From an uncultured Alphaproteobacteria bacterium (GTDB taxonomy: Bacteria > Pseudomonadota > Alphaproteobacteria > MPNO01 > UBA2964), in NCBI GenBank assembly GCA_951812775.1, contig OX638326.1, positions 1,810,335-1,874,334 of the forward strand: a DNA stretch of 64,000 nucleotides, written 5' to 3'. The notes beneath the pieces were generated by a model that worked only from the letters and a program-made list of their open reading frames with translations, made no database searches and had not been told where the DNA came from. The position numbers and the translations under genes were made by a program. This document shows positions 18,737 to 27,936 of the stretch, piece by piece (position 1 is the first letter of the stretch; each line of letters starts with the position of its first letter).

Positions 18737-19816
18737 TTACTTCTTTTTGCGTTTGCCTTTTCTTTTCGACGCTGCCCGGATCGCTGCCTTTACATCCGGC
18801 GCAACACTGGCAAGAAGGCCACCAACAAAACGCTGTGCGCTTTGTCCATCCACGAAATGATGATCGACCTTAAACCGGGCTTTACTTTCCTTCTTTACGG
18901 TCGCATTCGAGAACATATCGGCATAGGCCCTGCGAAGTGTCGCGACGACAGCCTTTGGTGTTTTTGGCGGCACCACAAACCCGAACTGTACATGATAGGC
19001 GCCGAGAACTGCTTTAATGGCCTTGAACTTGGCGGATTTCAATCCGGCAGGATTGGTTTCCCGAAGAGCCTCTTCCATCGTCGGCAATTGCGACAGGGCA
19101 GGCACACGCATGAATTTTTGCTGCGCATCCATGATGCCGCGTTGCAATACCGGTATGACGACACCTTCCTGACGGTAGCTGGCCTCGCGTGGCAGATAAC
19201 CGGAAATACCAAGATCAGTGATGTTGATTTCATCCCGACGTAACGCCTGAATCGCGCGGGCCTGACCGCGATAGCCAAATACGGCTTTGAACTTCACGCC
19301 CATCAATTCAAGAAACAAACGCGTATTGACGAAATTAGGATTGACCCCGGAGGTGCCATATACGAGTGGGGCTTTGGGTTTCAGCAAATCAGTCGGCTTG
19401 CTGACGCCCAGATTATTCCGCGCCACCAGAATTTGCGTCTGGGGCACAGCACCCAACCAGTTGAATTTAGTCAAATCATATTTGACTTTGCCTTTACTGA
19501 TGACCTGATTAGCGGCAATTCCCGCAAAGGTCCCGATGGTCAAACCGTCCGGCGTGGCGCGATTATACAGAAAGTTGGCCGCAACGATTCCAGCGGCACC
19601 GGGTCGGTTCTCGACAATAATCGTAGGCTTCCCTGGCACAAACTTGGAGAGGTAGGTTTGATAATGCCGGGCAAAAATATCGGTCGGTCCACCCGCAGCG
19701 AAGTTAATGACAATCCGGATTGTTTTCCCGGCAAAACTCGTTGTGTCGGCGGCATAAGAAGCCGGCGCACCCACCAAAACAGCAGCCGCGACCATCACAC
19801 CCGTTAGTATTCTCAT
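18737..19816 (-). CDS. TctC-family (Bug) periplasmic binding protein
   Basis: A 359-residue substrate-binding protein of the tripartite tricarboxylate transporter type. It has a signal peptide (MRILTGVMVAAAVLVGAPA, cleavage after SYA-A) and family marks IRIVINFAAGGPTDIFAR and IIVENRPGAAGIVAANFLY. The start at 19816 is backed by AGGGGAGAG upstream; an in-frame codon at 19861 lacks a signal sequence. The C-terminus ends in a very basic tail KRKGKRKKK. No membrane TctA/TctB genes are adjacent, so it is an orphan binding protein. It would bind a carboxylic acid in the periplasm; the ligand is unknown. Confidence 0.85.
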   Translation of the reverse strand: MRILTGVMVAAAVLVGAPASYAADTTSFAGKTIRIVINFAAGGPTDIFARHYQTYLSKFVPGKPTIIVENRPGAAGIVAANFLYNRATPDGLTIGTFAGIAANQVISKGKVKYDLTKFNWLGAVPQTQILVARNNLGVSKPTDLLKPKAPLVYGTSGVNPNFVNTRLFLELMGVKFKAVFGYRGQARAIQALRRDEINITDLGISGYLPREASYRQEGVVIPVLQRGIMDAQQKFMRVPALSQLPTMEEALRETNPAGLKSAKFKAIKAVLGAYHVQFGFVVPPKTPKAVVATLRRAYADMFSNATVKKESKARFKVDHHFVDGQSAQRFVGGLLASVAPDVKAAIRAASKRKGKRKKK

Positions 19817-20062
19817 TTTGTCTCTCCCCTTCATCCAACTTTTTTCAAACTCATAATTCACAGAATTCCGGATTAAGCCCCGTCAATCAATGCTATTTTT
19901 AGGGCAGGGTCGGAAGTTTATCGCCCCTTTTCCAGTCTCCGCTTCAGCCGTTTGATACCAAACACATTCGTCTGGCAATCGACGAATTTAGTCCAAGGAC
20001 CTTGAAAACACCTTTTAGTTGACTACGGTATACGAAAACATGTCATTGTTGAGGTTATCGAT

Positions 20063-21352
20063 ATGGATGAATCCACGCAAATGATCAACGTAGATCAGGT
20101 TTTTCTCGACCACGAGAATCCAAGACACGAACCGTATGAAGATCCAAGCGACGTTATCGACTACCTTTGCAAAGAGGAACAAGTCCTACAGATTGCAGAA
20201 GACATAGCAAAGTTGGGACTAAATCCACTTGAACTATTTGCGCTTATACCCGGAAGCGCCTCACCAAAATCGAAAAATGATACTTATATAGCTGCGGAAG
20301 GAAATCGGCGTCTTTGTGCGATTATGTTATTAAATGATCCCGACTTGGCACCGGCAGATAAACGCAAAGCCTTCGAAGCTGCTGCAATAAATTGGGAACC
20401 TATTTCAAAGATATTTGCCGTCGTGTTTGAAGATAGAGACTCTGTAAAACCTTGGCTAAATCGAATACACGGGGGTCAAGCTGGCGGCATCGGGAGAAGG
20501 TCATGGAACTCAGAACAAAAGTCGCGGCATAGCGGATATACCAAGAATACCCTCGCCCAAAATGTTCTCGACTACGCAGAAAAAAAGGGAATGATCACCA
20601 AAGAGAAAAGGAAGCGCAGACTGTCAACCGTGCAAAGGTTCTTAAGCAATCCTCTTATGAGAGACGCCATGGGCATTGATGCAAGTAGCGTCGAAGACAT
20701 AAAAATAATAAGGCCGCGTTCAGAATTTGACCTGATTTTAGAAAAATTTATGTCCGACACCGCAAATTTAAAAATTACCACTCGTGCTAAATTAAAGGAG
20801 ACGACCAATTATTCCCACGAGCTAAGAAATTTAGATGGGGTAACTGGAGCACCCGCCGAACCGCAACTATTGGAATCAGAGGAAACCGCCCAGTCCGCTG
20901 ATAAAACTCAAAAACGCAAAAAGAGGCCAAAGAAAATTCGTCATATCCCCTATGACGAAGACATTCATAATGCCCTCGAATCTTTGCAAAATTACAAGTT
21001 AGAGCATCTCTACTATTCCATATGTGATATTGACTTAACAAAGCACACGCCTCTTGTCTCTGTTGGCGTCTGGGCGTTTTTTGAAACCCTAACAGCGTGT
21101 GCAGGTAAGCCCGAAACCACTGATTTTCATTCCTATTTGAGTGCTCAGCGTCTAAACAACTTCGGATTAGGTGACAACAAAAAAACAAAATCAATCCGAC
21201 AAGCTGTAAAGAGAATTTCAGAGCATGGAAACACCACTAAGCATGATCAAACTTCGGCAGCCTTCAACGGCGACCAACTTGCAAATGACATGCAAACCTT
21301 GGCGCCAACGTTACTTAAACTGATCGAAATGGCCAAAAACCCTACACCCTAG
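20063..21352 (+). CDS. ParB-like domain protein of an AT-rich island
   Basis: A 429-residue protein. Residues 1-90 look like a ParB/sulfiredoxin-type domain: HENPRHEP near 17-24, a segment LQIAEDIAKLGLNPLELF, and the box AAEGNRRLCAI (EGNRRL at 79-84). The middle is rich in Lys/Arg and Glu (a basic stretch KTQKRKKRPKKIRH near residue 285), and the C-terminal part is helical and unrecognised. It is followed after 60 bases by a DNA adenine methylase; both are clearly more AT-rich than the genes around them. In known cases ParB-like domains bind or cut DNA or use nucleotides. A phage-derived or defence role is an inference from the pairing. Confidence 0.65.
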   Translation: MDESTQMINVDQVFLDHENPRHEPYEDPSDVIDYLCKEEQVLQIAEDIAKLGLNPLELFALIPGSASPKSKNDTYIAAEGNRRLCAIMLLNDPDLAPADKRKAFEAAAINWEPISKIFAVVFEDRDSVKPWLNRIHGGQAGGIGRRSWNSEQKSRHSGYTKNTLAQNVLDYAEKKGMITKEKRKRRLSTVQRFLSNPLMRDAMGIDASSVEDIKIIRPRSEFDLILEKFMSDTANLKITTRAKLKETTNYSHELRNLDGVTGAPAEPQLLESEETAQSADKTQKRKKRPKKIRHIPYDEDIHNALESLQNYKLEHLYYSICDIDLTKHTPLVSVGVWAFFETLTACAGKPETTDFHSYLSAQRLNNFGLGDNKKTKSIRQAVKRISEHGNTTKHDQTSAAFNGDQLANDMQTLAPTLLKLIEMAKNPTP

Positions 21353-21412
21353 CGCAATGTTTACCGTGCTGATAACTTGTCAAAAAGAAGTTGTTTGTAG
21401 GGCACAAAGCTA

Positions 21413-22291
21413 ATGTCAAACACGTGCTCGCCACTCCGATATCCTGGAGGAAAGTCTTGCTTACTTCCTATGGTATCAAAAATTATCAATATAAACCGTC
21501 TTCAGCGCGGCCATTATGCTGAACCTTACGCCGGCGGTTGTGGCCTCGCCCTTTCATTACTCTATGGTGGTTATGTAAGTGACATCCATATCAATGACCT
21601 CGACCCCTCTGTTTGGTGTTTCTGGAAGTCAGTACTGGACCACACCGACGACTTGATCAACTTAATAGAAACCTCACCAGTTTCTATTTCGCAGTGGCAG
21701 GTTCAGCGAGAAATTCAGCGAAAGGAAAATGTCTCTGACCCTGTCTCGCTCGGTTTCGCCACTTTTTACCTCAATCGAACTAACCGATCAGGAATAATTA
21801 AAGGAGCCGGTGTCATCGGAGGTTTCGCGCAAGACGGAAATTACAAAATGGATTGTCGTTATAATCGCACTGACCTAATACGGCGGATCAGACGCATCAA
21901 GAAATATCGGTCCCGCATTCATTTATACAATTTAGATGCCATCGAGTTTATGAATGGAAAAAACGACCTCCCTAAGAACACCTTCTTTTGCATTGATCCA
22001 CCTTATTTCAGCAAAGGGGCACGTCTTTATACGAGTTTTTATGGCACATCAGAGCATGGGGAGGTCGCTGATGCTGTCCAAAGACTAGAAACCCCTTGGA
22101 TTGTTACCTACGACAACACCGAAGAAATCACCAATCTATATAAACGGCGGCGCCAATTCATTTTTGATATTAAATATTCTGTTCAGACCAAGCGTGTTGG
22201 AAACGAGTTATTGATTGTGTCAAAAGGGCTTAAAATCACTCCCGAAATTAAATCTCGACAAATCCTCGAAAAAAAACCTCGAGCCGCTTAA
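21413..22291 (+). CDS. DNA adenine methylase (D12 class)
   Basis: A 292-residue N6-adenine DNA methyltransferase of the Dam/D12 class. It has the N-terminal PLRYPGGKS, the SAM-binding AEPYAGGCGLAL (36-47), the class-specific NRTNRSG (121-127) and the catalytic DPPY (195-198). It is AT-rich, pairs with the ParB-like gene upstream, and its stop overlaps the stop of the convergent EamA gene (TTAA, 22288-22291). No restriction endonuclease is recognisable beside it, so it is either an orphan methylase or the ParB-like protein is its partner. Confidence 0.88.
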   Translation: MSNTCSPLRYPGGKSCLLPMVSKIININRLQRGHYAEPYAGGCGLALSLLYGGYVSDIHINDLDPSVWCFWKSVLDHTDDLINLIETSPVSISQWQVQREIQRKENVSDPVSLGFATFYLNRTNRSGIIKGAGVIGGFAQDGNYKMDCRYNRTDLIRRIRRIKKYRSRIHLYNLDAIEFMNGKNDLPKNTFFCIDPPYFSKGARLYTSFYGTSEHGEVADAVQRLETPWIVTYDNTEEITNLYKRRRQFIFDIKYSVQTKRVGNELLIVSKGLKITPEIKSRQILEKKPRAA

Positions 22292-23217
22292 TTAAGACGT
22301 CGCGTCCCGGATGCCAGAAATACACCCGCGAAAATCAGTATCGTGCCAACACCGTGATACCAGAGCAGTTTCTCGCCAATAAACAGGAACGCCGCAGCAG
22401 CCGTGACGGGTGCAAGAAAATAGTGATAGGCCGCCGCTCGCCCCGGTCCGAGCCGGTCGATCCCATAGTTAAATAGTAAAATGGCAATCAGCGACGGAAA
22501 CACCGCGACATAAAGGATTGCCAGCGAGGTCTCGAGATTAAATGGCATCGGTATCCCAATCGCGAGCTCGTAGAAAAGAAACGGCAAATGAAATATCCCG
22601 CCCAGTCCGCAGAGGACGGTCAAGAACACCGCCGGGGCAGGCTTTTCGTCTATGCATTTATACATCACCGTATAGCCCGCAAGCGCAAATGCACTGCCAA
22701 GCAGGATCAGGTCACCAAAATTGAAATCGAAACTGGCAAGGATACGCCAATCGGCCTGAGCAACGATCCCAAAGACGCCGATTAGCGCGAGTATGATGCC
22801 AACTGCCTGACGCCCGCCAATACGCTCCAACCTGACCATCCAGGCGATCAGGATCACCAGTGCCGGGATCAGCGACTGAATGATCGCGCCATTGACCGCG
22901 ACGGTCCATTCCATCGCAACGAAGCTCACCAACGCCCCGGAGACCGGCATGAGAAACGCCATCAGCGCATAGATCCAGAAATTGCGCCGGATCATTGGCC
23001 ATTCAGCGATTACCCCGCGCCAGGTAAAACACAGCAAGAGGACCGCCGCCCCACCCCAGCGCCACAGCGACAACACCGAAGGCGGGTACTGCTCATACAG
23101 CGCCCGAACGATGACGAAGTTAATCCCAATAAAAAAAATCGCCAGAAAGGCGGCAATATGGGGAGAACGGAAAATCCCACCATTGGCGGCGGTGGGCACA
23201 GGCAAGGGATCAGACAT
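22288..23217 (-). CDS. EamA/DMT-family transporter
   Basis: A 309-residue inner-membrane protein with about ten transmembrane helices arranged as two EamA repeats, of the drug/metabolite transporter superfamily. Features include an early FIGINFVIVRALYEQYPPSVLSLWRW and a C-terminal repeat with YHYFLAPVTAAAAFLFIGE. Start ATG 23217 (MSDPLPV) is chosen; an in-frame upstream codon at 23244 adds a basic leader without support. It exports or imports a small metabolite, not identifiable from sequence. Confidence 0.85.
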   Translation of the reverse strand: MSDPLPVPTAANGGIFRSPHIAAFLAIFFIGINFVIVRALYEQYPPSVLSLWRWGGAAVLLLCFTWRGVIAEWPMIRRNFWIYALMAFLMPVSGALVSFVAMEWTVAVNGAIIQSLIPALVILIAWMVRLERIGGRQAVGIILALIGVFGIVAQADWRILASFDFNFGDLILLGSAFALAGYTVMYKCIDEKPAPAVFLTVLCGLGGIFHLPFLFYELAIGIPMPFNLETSLAILYVAVFPSLIAILLFNYGIDRLGPGRAAAYHYFLAPVTAAAAFLFIGEKLLWYHGVGTILIFAGVFLASGTRRLN

Positions 23218-23264
23218 CAGCCATTGTCGCGCGCGACGCCCCAAACGGAAAGGGCGATGGACCC

Positions 23265-24609
23265 TTAATCGAGATAATCTTCGAGATTGATATCGTCCCA
23301 GCCTTCGGGCCAGGCCAGTTCAAAATCCGAGGCGTCGTGGCGCCCTTTCACTGAGGCGTCGATTCCGACCTTTTCAACCACCCGATGGCCGATCGGATCT
23401 TCAGGAATTGGCGCGGCGGAGGGATCCCAGAGCGAGCCGCGGGTCCGGTCGACAATAAACATGTCTCGTGCCGGGTCGCAGCGTGTCGCGATGGCATGAT
23501 AGACCGATGCCGTCCCGCGGCACGTCCGCGAGCTGGAGAATACAGGACATCGCGCCGCCAAAGGCGGGGAAGCGGATATCTTCCACCGGCACCCCCATCT
23601 CGGTAACGCGGTTATAGAGCACGGCCTCATGACACAGACGCGGGATCACCTGGTGATCTGTCTCCGGTGTCGTTTGATAGTGACGATAGATCGGGCGATC
23701 CGCGCGCATGGTTACGGCAGTGAAATTGATTTGCGGCTGCAGGCTTTCGCGCGGAATTCTATACATCAACGGGGTCGGCCCGCCGCTTTGCAGCTCGCGC
23801 TGCTTAAGCTTAACCACGCCTTCCAGCACCATCTCGGCGTGGGCCGGCACCTCAAGATCAATGGTTTCGCAACGCACTGTCTCAAAATCCTGATCAAGGA
23901 TCGTGCCGAACATATCGGCTTCACCCCAGATATCCATGTGGAGCCCGGAAAAATTCGCCATGATTTCGCAGGCCGGTGGCACACCAATCACATAGGCAAT
24001 GGGCATATCTTCTTCACCACGATCAATCCACTTTTGCAAAATCTGGACGCAGTGCGGCGTCAGGAACAAGCCGTTGCCCGTATTGCGTCCTGTCACTGTC
24101 GTGTAGCAATGCATTGTGTTGTGAAAACCGGTGTCAGGATTCCGCATAAAGACCATTGTTCCCAATGCAGGCGCATCCTTGTCCGAATGTTTCATAATCG
24201 GCAGAGCAGTCAGATCAACATCATCACCCGTCAGAACCACCTCGCGGACCGGGCCATCATCGACGGTCTTGAACCCGCGTGCCGGCTGTCGCAACCGATA
24301 AGCCAGTGTTTTCAGATAATCCTCTTCGGCTACACCCAGGGCGCGCGCCTGCAAATCGCAATGTTTGAGCAAAATATCAACGGCGCGATAGCCCGGTTTC
24401 TCAATGATGTTCTCGAAAACGATCGGCCGCTCGCTCTTCGCCGCCAATACGCCGACATGTTCCGCGGAAACGGGTTTGCGGATTGTCGTTACGACATCGT
24501 CATTGGTTTCAAGATAGCTGCGCAAATCGCGATCAAGCTGGAAATTCCGGCGATTCGAGTTTCTGTTTAGCCATGGCTTCGATCCCGTTTCGCTTGGCGT
24601 TGCATTCAT
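23265..24609 (-). pseudogene. UbiD-family decarboxylase, broken by a one-base deletion
   Basis: A UbiD-like (prenylated-FMN-dependent) decarboxylase read in two frames. From ATG 24609 the protein runs through typical UbiD segments (KHSDKDAPALGTMVFMRNP, HNTMHCYTTVTGRNTG, AYVIGVPPACEIMANFSG) to LADVPRDGIG, after which the frame shifts. The other frame carries on with YHAIATRCDPARDMFIVD to a natural end at 23265. One lost base near 23504 explains the break (GGT then TCTATCAT where GGT GTC TAT CAT is expected). UbiD enzymes remove or add carboxyl groups on unsaturated or aromatic acids. The loss takes away the C-terminal ~80 residues. A sequence error is possible. Confidence 0.8.
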
Positions 24610-24758
24610 TCTTTACCTAATCACGCCAAACCGAAAGGATCATTTGAAAAAACCCAAAATCGAATGATCACCCCTAGCCACATTTCCCCTTTATTGGTAA
24701 CGTTTTCCATTAACCGATTTTAAATGTGTGATTTTAATAACTTCAGGGAGAGAGTTTC

Positions 24759-25808
24759 ATGCGAAAACGACTTGGTATCGTTGCCGGTCTTGCCGCGGCA
24801 GTGACTTTTGGCGCAACCGCGTCAATCGCGGCAGAAAAAGCTCCGGCGGAGTTCTACAAGGACAATGTTGTCACAATTATTTTGGGAGCTGGCCCTGGTG
24901 GCGGTTATGACCTGTACGCCCGTACGGTGATGAAGCATCTCGTCAAGCACATCCCCGGCAAACCAAACTACATTTTGCAATTTATGCCAGGCGGTGGCGG
25001 TCAGAAGGCGGCAGCCTATGTCTATAACGTCGCCCCCAAGGATGGCGCCAGACTGGCCAAGCTGTCTAACATGTTGCCAGCCTTCCAACTGCTGCGCGGT
25101 AACGTGAAGTACGATGTCTCGAAGATGAATTATATCGGGCGCGCGGCATCAATGCAGTATGTCACGATGGTGTGGCACACAACCGGCGTAAAAAGCCTGG
25201 CCGATGCCCAGAAAGCCAAGAAACCGATCATCTTTGGTGCCAGCGGTGTCAGCCAGTCCAATTACATCGTGCCAACTGTTATGGGTAAATTGCTCGGGCT
25301 GAATGTGAAGGTCGTTGCAGGCTATCCCGGCACCGCCGCGATTAACAAAGCTTTGGAACAAGGCGAAGTAACAGGCCGTGCCGGCGCATGGTCGAGCTGG
25401 ATTTCCCGTGCCGGACGTTTGATCGATAGCGGTCAGGTCGTTGCCATCGCGCAGTCCGGCCTCGAAAAATCCGGCGACATCAAGAACGGCTATGGGAAGC
25501 CAACGCCGTTGCTGTTGGATATGGCGAAGAATGACGACGAGCGCGCTATTTTGAAGCTATTTGCATCAGATGCCGCGGTTGGCCGGAACTTCTCCGTACC
25601 ACCGGGTGTGCCAAAAGCACGCGTCAAAGCGCTTTGCCGTGCTTTCGACGCAACGATGGCAGATCCTGCATTCCTGGCAGAGGCCAAAAAGCGTAAGCTC
25701 CTGGTTGAGCCGAAGACCTGCGAATGGTTGGCCAAGACAGCGGCAGAGGTTGTCGCCACACCGAAGCCTCTGGTCAAAAAGGCCCGAGCGCTGCTAGGCT
25801 GGAAGTAA
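24759..25808 (+). CDS. TctC-family periplasmic binding protein
   Basis: A 349-residue binding protein with a signal peptide (MRKRLGIVAGLAAAVTFGA, cleavage near IAA-E). Family features are VTIILGAGPGGGYDLYARTV, IPGKPNYILQFMPGGGGQKAAAYVYN and the later FGASGVSQSNYIVP. AGGGAGAGAG upstream supports the start. The next gene, a short TAXI-like binding protein, follows after 33 bases and both seem to share the terminator at 26431. No membrane subunits are near. A possible operator-like GGTAACGTTTTCC lies about 60 bases upstream. Confidence 0.85.
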   Translation: MRKRLGIVAGLAAAVTFGATASIAAEKAPAEFYKDNVVTIILGAGPGGGYDLYARTVMKHLVKHIPGKPNYILQFMPGGGGQKAAAYVYNVAPKDGARLAKLSNMLPAFQLLRGNVKYDVSKMNYIGRAASMQYVTMVWHTTGVKSLADAQKAKKPIIFGASGVSQSNYIVPTVMGKLLGLNVKVVAGYPGTAAINKALEQGEVTGRAGAWSSWISRAGRLIDSGQVVAIAQSGLEKSGDIKNGYGKPTPLLLDMAKNDDERAILKLFASDAAVGRNFSVPPGVPKARVKALCRAFDATMADPAFLAEAKKRKLLVEPKTCEWLAKTAAEVVATPKPLVKKARALLGWK

Positions 25809-25841
25809 CCACGATTTTAAACGCAAAAGGAGAGGCGTATT

Positions 25842-26405
25842 ATGAAAAACAAACTGATGAAATCCCTCACTGCATTGGCCGCTATCGTGGTCATTACGGC
25901 TTCCGGTCAACCCCAGGCAAACGCCGCGGACTTGGAACTCGTTCTTGGAACGGGCAACATTAAAGGCGAGCTGTTTGCCGCAGGCAACGCGATCTCTATC
26001 GCGTCCGTTCTGCAGGGCAAAGGCGTCAAGGTCTATAATTACGGAACCAAAGGCGGCAAAGACAATATCAAGCGTATTTCCAAAAAGAAGCGCGCGATCA
26101 ACTTTGGTCTGGTAACCGCCAAAGATCTCAGCAAAGCCAAGAAGAAGCAGCTGAAAGCCTTCAGCGGCATCATGGCCATTGGTAAAGCGAAAGGGAGTGA
26201 AATCCTGCTGATCGTCCGCAACAAAGCCCCCAAGAAGGTCAAAAAGGCTGATTATGCCGCCGCGGTCGCTCAGGTGGTCAGTATTCTAAAAAGCAAAAAC
26301 GCCATGGCACATATCAAAAAGGCCTGGAAGGGTTATTCACTCTCCTCTGGCGCTGCTGCGTTCAAGAAGGCTGGTGTAAAGCTGCACAAGGCAGCCATCA
26401 TGTAA
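25842..26405 (+). CDS. short secreted TAXI-like binding protein
   Basis: A 187-residue, very Lys-rich protein with a signal peptide (KSLTALAAIVVITASGQ, cleavage after NAA). The mature start LELVLGTGNIKGELFAAGNAISIASVL and YGTKGGKDNIKRISKKKRAINFGLVTAKDL look like the first lobe of TAXI-type TRAP binding proteins (GTGxxxGxYxxxG...T.GS..N...i..g..d.g). It is about half the family's usual length, so it may be a one-lobe version or a separate family. It is cotranscribed with the upstream TctC gene and ends before a clear terminator. AAGGAGAGG precedes the ATG. Confidence 0.65.
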   Translation: MKNKLMKSLTALAAIVVITASGQPQANAADLELVLGTGNIKGELFAAGNAISIASVLQGKGVKVYNYGTKGGKDNIKRISKKKRAINFGLVTAKDLSKAKKKQLKAFSGIMAIGKAKGSEILLIVRNKAPKKVKKADYAAAVAQVVSILKSKNAMAHIKKAWKGYSLSSGAAAFKKAGVKLHKAAIM

Positions 26406-26430
26406 AACAATATCTTCGGATATTGATCAA

Positions 26431-26463
26431 AGAGCCGCCGGAGAAATCCCGCGGCTCTTTTTT
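26431..26463 (+). terminator. rho-independent terminator
   Basis: The stem AGAGCCGC (26431-26438) pairs with GCGGCTCT (26451-26458) around a 12-base loop and is followed by a run of T. It ends the TctC/TAXI-like transcript and, read the other way, may also serve the convergent gor gene. Confidence 0.85.
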
Positions 26464-26471
26464 ATGACCGC

Positions 26472-27824
26472 TTAAGAAACCGGCTCGCGCATGGTGACGA
26501 ACTCCTCCGCCGCTGTCGGGTGAATACCAACTGTCGCATCAAACTGGGCTTTGGTCGCCCCCGCCTTGAGGGCAACACCCATCCCCTGGATAATCTCTCC
26601 GGCATCAGGCCCAACCATATGGCAACCGACAACCCGATCCGACGCTTTATCAACAATCAGTTTCATCAAAGTCCGTTCATCGCGACCAGTCAGCGTGTGC
26701 AGCATGGGCTTAAAGGTCGACTTATAGATATCGACATCGGCATATTTCTCGCGGGCCTGTTCTTCTGAAAGGCCTACCGTCCCGATATTTGGGTGGCTGA
26801 ATACAGCGGTTGGAATGTCGGCATAATCCGTACTCAGATCTTTGCCATCGAATAGATTGGCGGACAATACCATGGCCTCGGCAATCGCCACCGGCGTCAG
26901 CTGGAACCGGTCGATCACGTCGCCAAGCGCATAGATGTTATCGACGGAGGTCTTGAATTGGTCGTCAACGACAATTGAGCCGTCTTTTTCCATCTCAACG
27001 CCCAGCTCCTCCAATCCAATATTGCGTGTATTGGGCGCCCGGCCCGTCGCATACATCACCGTGTCGGCTTCTAGTGTTGAGCCGTCTTCCAGGGTTGCGA
27101 TCAGACCGCTATCGGTCTTTTCAAGAGAGGCAATATTGGCATTGAACCGTAGATCGACGCCTTGTTTCAGCATTTCTTCCGCGAGATGGCTCCGCAGATC
27201 CTGGTCAAAGCCGCGCAGGAACAGATCACCGCGATAGAGCTGTGTGACCTGCGCGCCGTAACCGTGCAGAATTCCGGCAAACTCAACGGCGATATAGCCA
27301 CCACCAACCATGATGACACGCCCCGGCAAATCCTCGAGAAAGAATGCCTCATTCGAGGTAATCGCATGTTCCTTGCCGGGAAAGTCTGGCACGGTCGGCC
27401 AACCGCCAGTCGCTACGAGGATTTTGTCCGCGGTTACCTCCTCACCGTCAACCAGCACGGTATTGGCGTCTATCAAGGTCGCACGGGCTTTGTGAATTGT
27501 GACATCGCTATTGCCCAGGATCGTCCGGTAGATTCCATTGAGCCGTTCGATCTCCCGGTTCTTGTTATCGATCAGCCGTTTCCAGTCGAGAGAATGCTCG
27601 CCGACATTCCAACCATAGCCCGCCGCATCTTCAAAGGCTTCCGGGTAATGTGACCCATATGAAAACAGCTTTTTCGGAACACAGCCGACATTGACACAGG
27701 TGCCACCGAGATAGCGTTCTTCAGCGACCGCGACGCGCGCGCCATAGCTTGCCGACATCCGTGCGCATCTGACTCCGCCAGAACCGGCACCGATGACATA
27801 GAGATCATAATCATATTCAGCCAT
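26472..27824 (-). CDS. gor: glutathione-disulfide reductase
   Basis: A flavoprotein disulfide reductase of about 450 residues that regenerates glutathione with NADPH. The FAD motif [13 protein letters not shown] is at the start, the redox pair C43 and C48 lies in [13 protein letters not shown], the NADPH site is [14 protein letters not shown], and the C-terminal active-site HPTAAEEF supplies the His and Glu. The start MAEYDYD (27824) fits the family; an in-frame ATG at 27836 adds four residues and cannot be excluded. Confidence 0.9.
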   Translation of the reverse strand: MAEYDYDLYVIGAGSGGVRCARMSASYGARVAVAEERYLGGTCVNVGCVPKKLFSYGSHYPEAFEDAAGYGWNVGEHSLDWKRLIDNKNREIERLNGIYRTILGNSDVTIHKARATLIDANTVLVDGEEVTADKILVATGGWPTVPDFPGKEHAITSNEAFFLEDLPGRVIMVGGGYIAVEFAGILHGYGAQVTQLYRGDLFLRGFDQDLRSHLAEEMLKQGVDLRFNANIASLEKTDSGLIATLEDGSTLEADTVMYATGRAPNTRNIGLEELGVEMEKDGSIVVDDQFKTSVDNIYALGDVIDRFQLTPVAIAEAMVLSANLFDGKDLSTDYADIPTAVFSHPNIGTVGLSEEQAREKYADVDIYKSTFKPMLHTLTGRDERTLMKLIVDKASDRVVGCHMVGPDAGEIIQGMGVALKAGATKAQFDATVGIHPTAAEEFVTMREPVS

Positions 27825-27936
27825 TTCAAATCTCATTCCCTACTGCAAAAATCAGGTCCTAAAATTTAGCGCTACCCTCAGAAAACTTAAGGGTAACGCC
27901 AAATTTCTCAGTTCAGTTCTAGATAGGTTGTTCGAT

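Noticed and set aside
23629-24570. 313-codon open frame on the plus strand
   Set aside because: It is antisense to the UbiD gene, whose motifs are unmistakable, and its own product is unlike any protein family.
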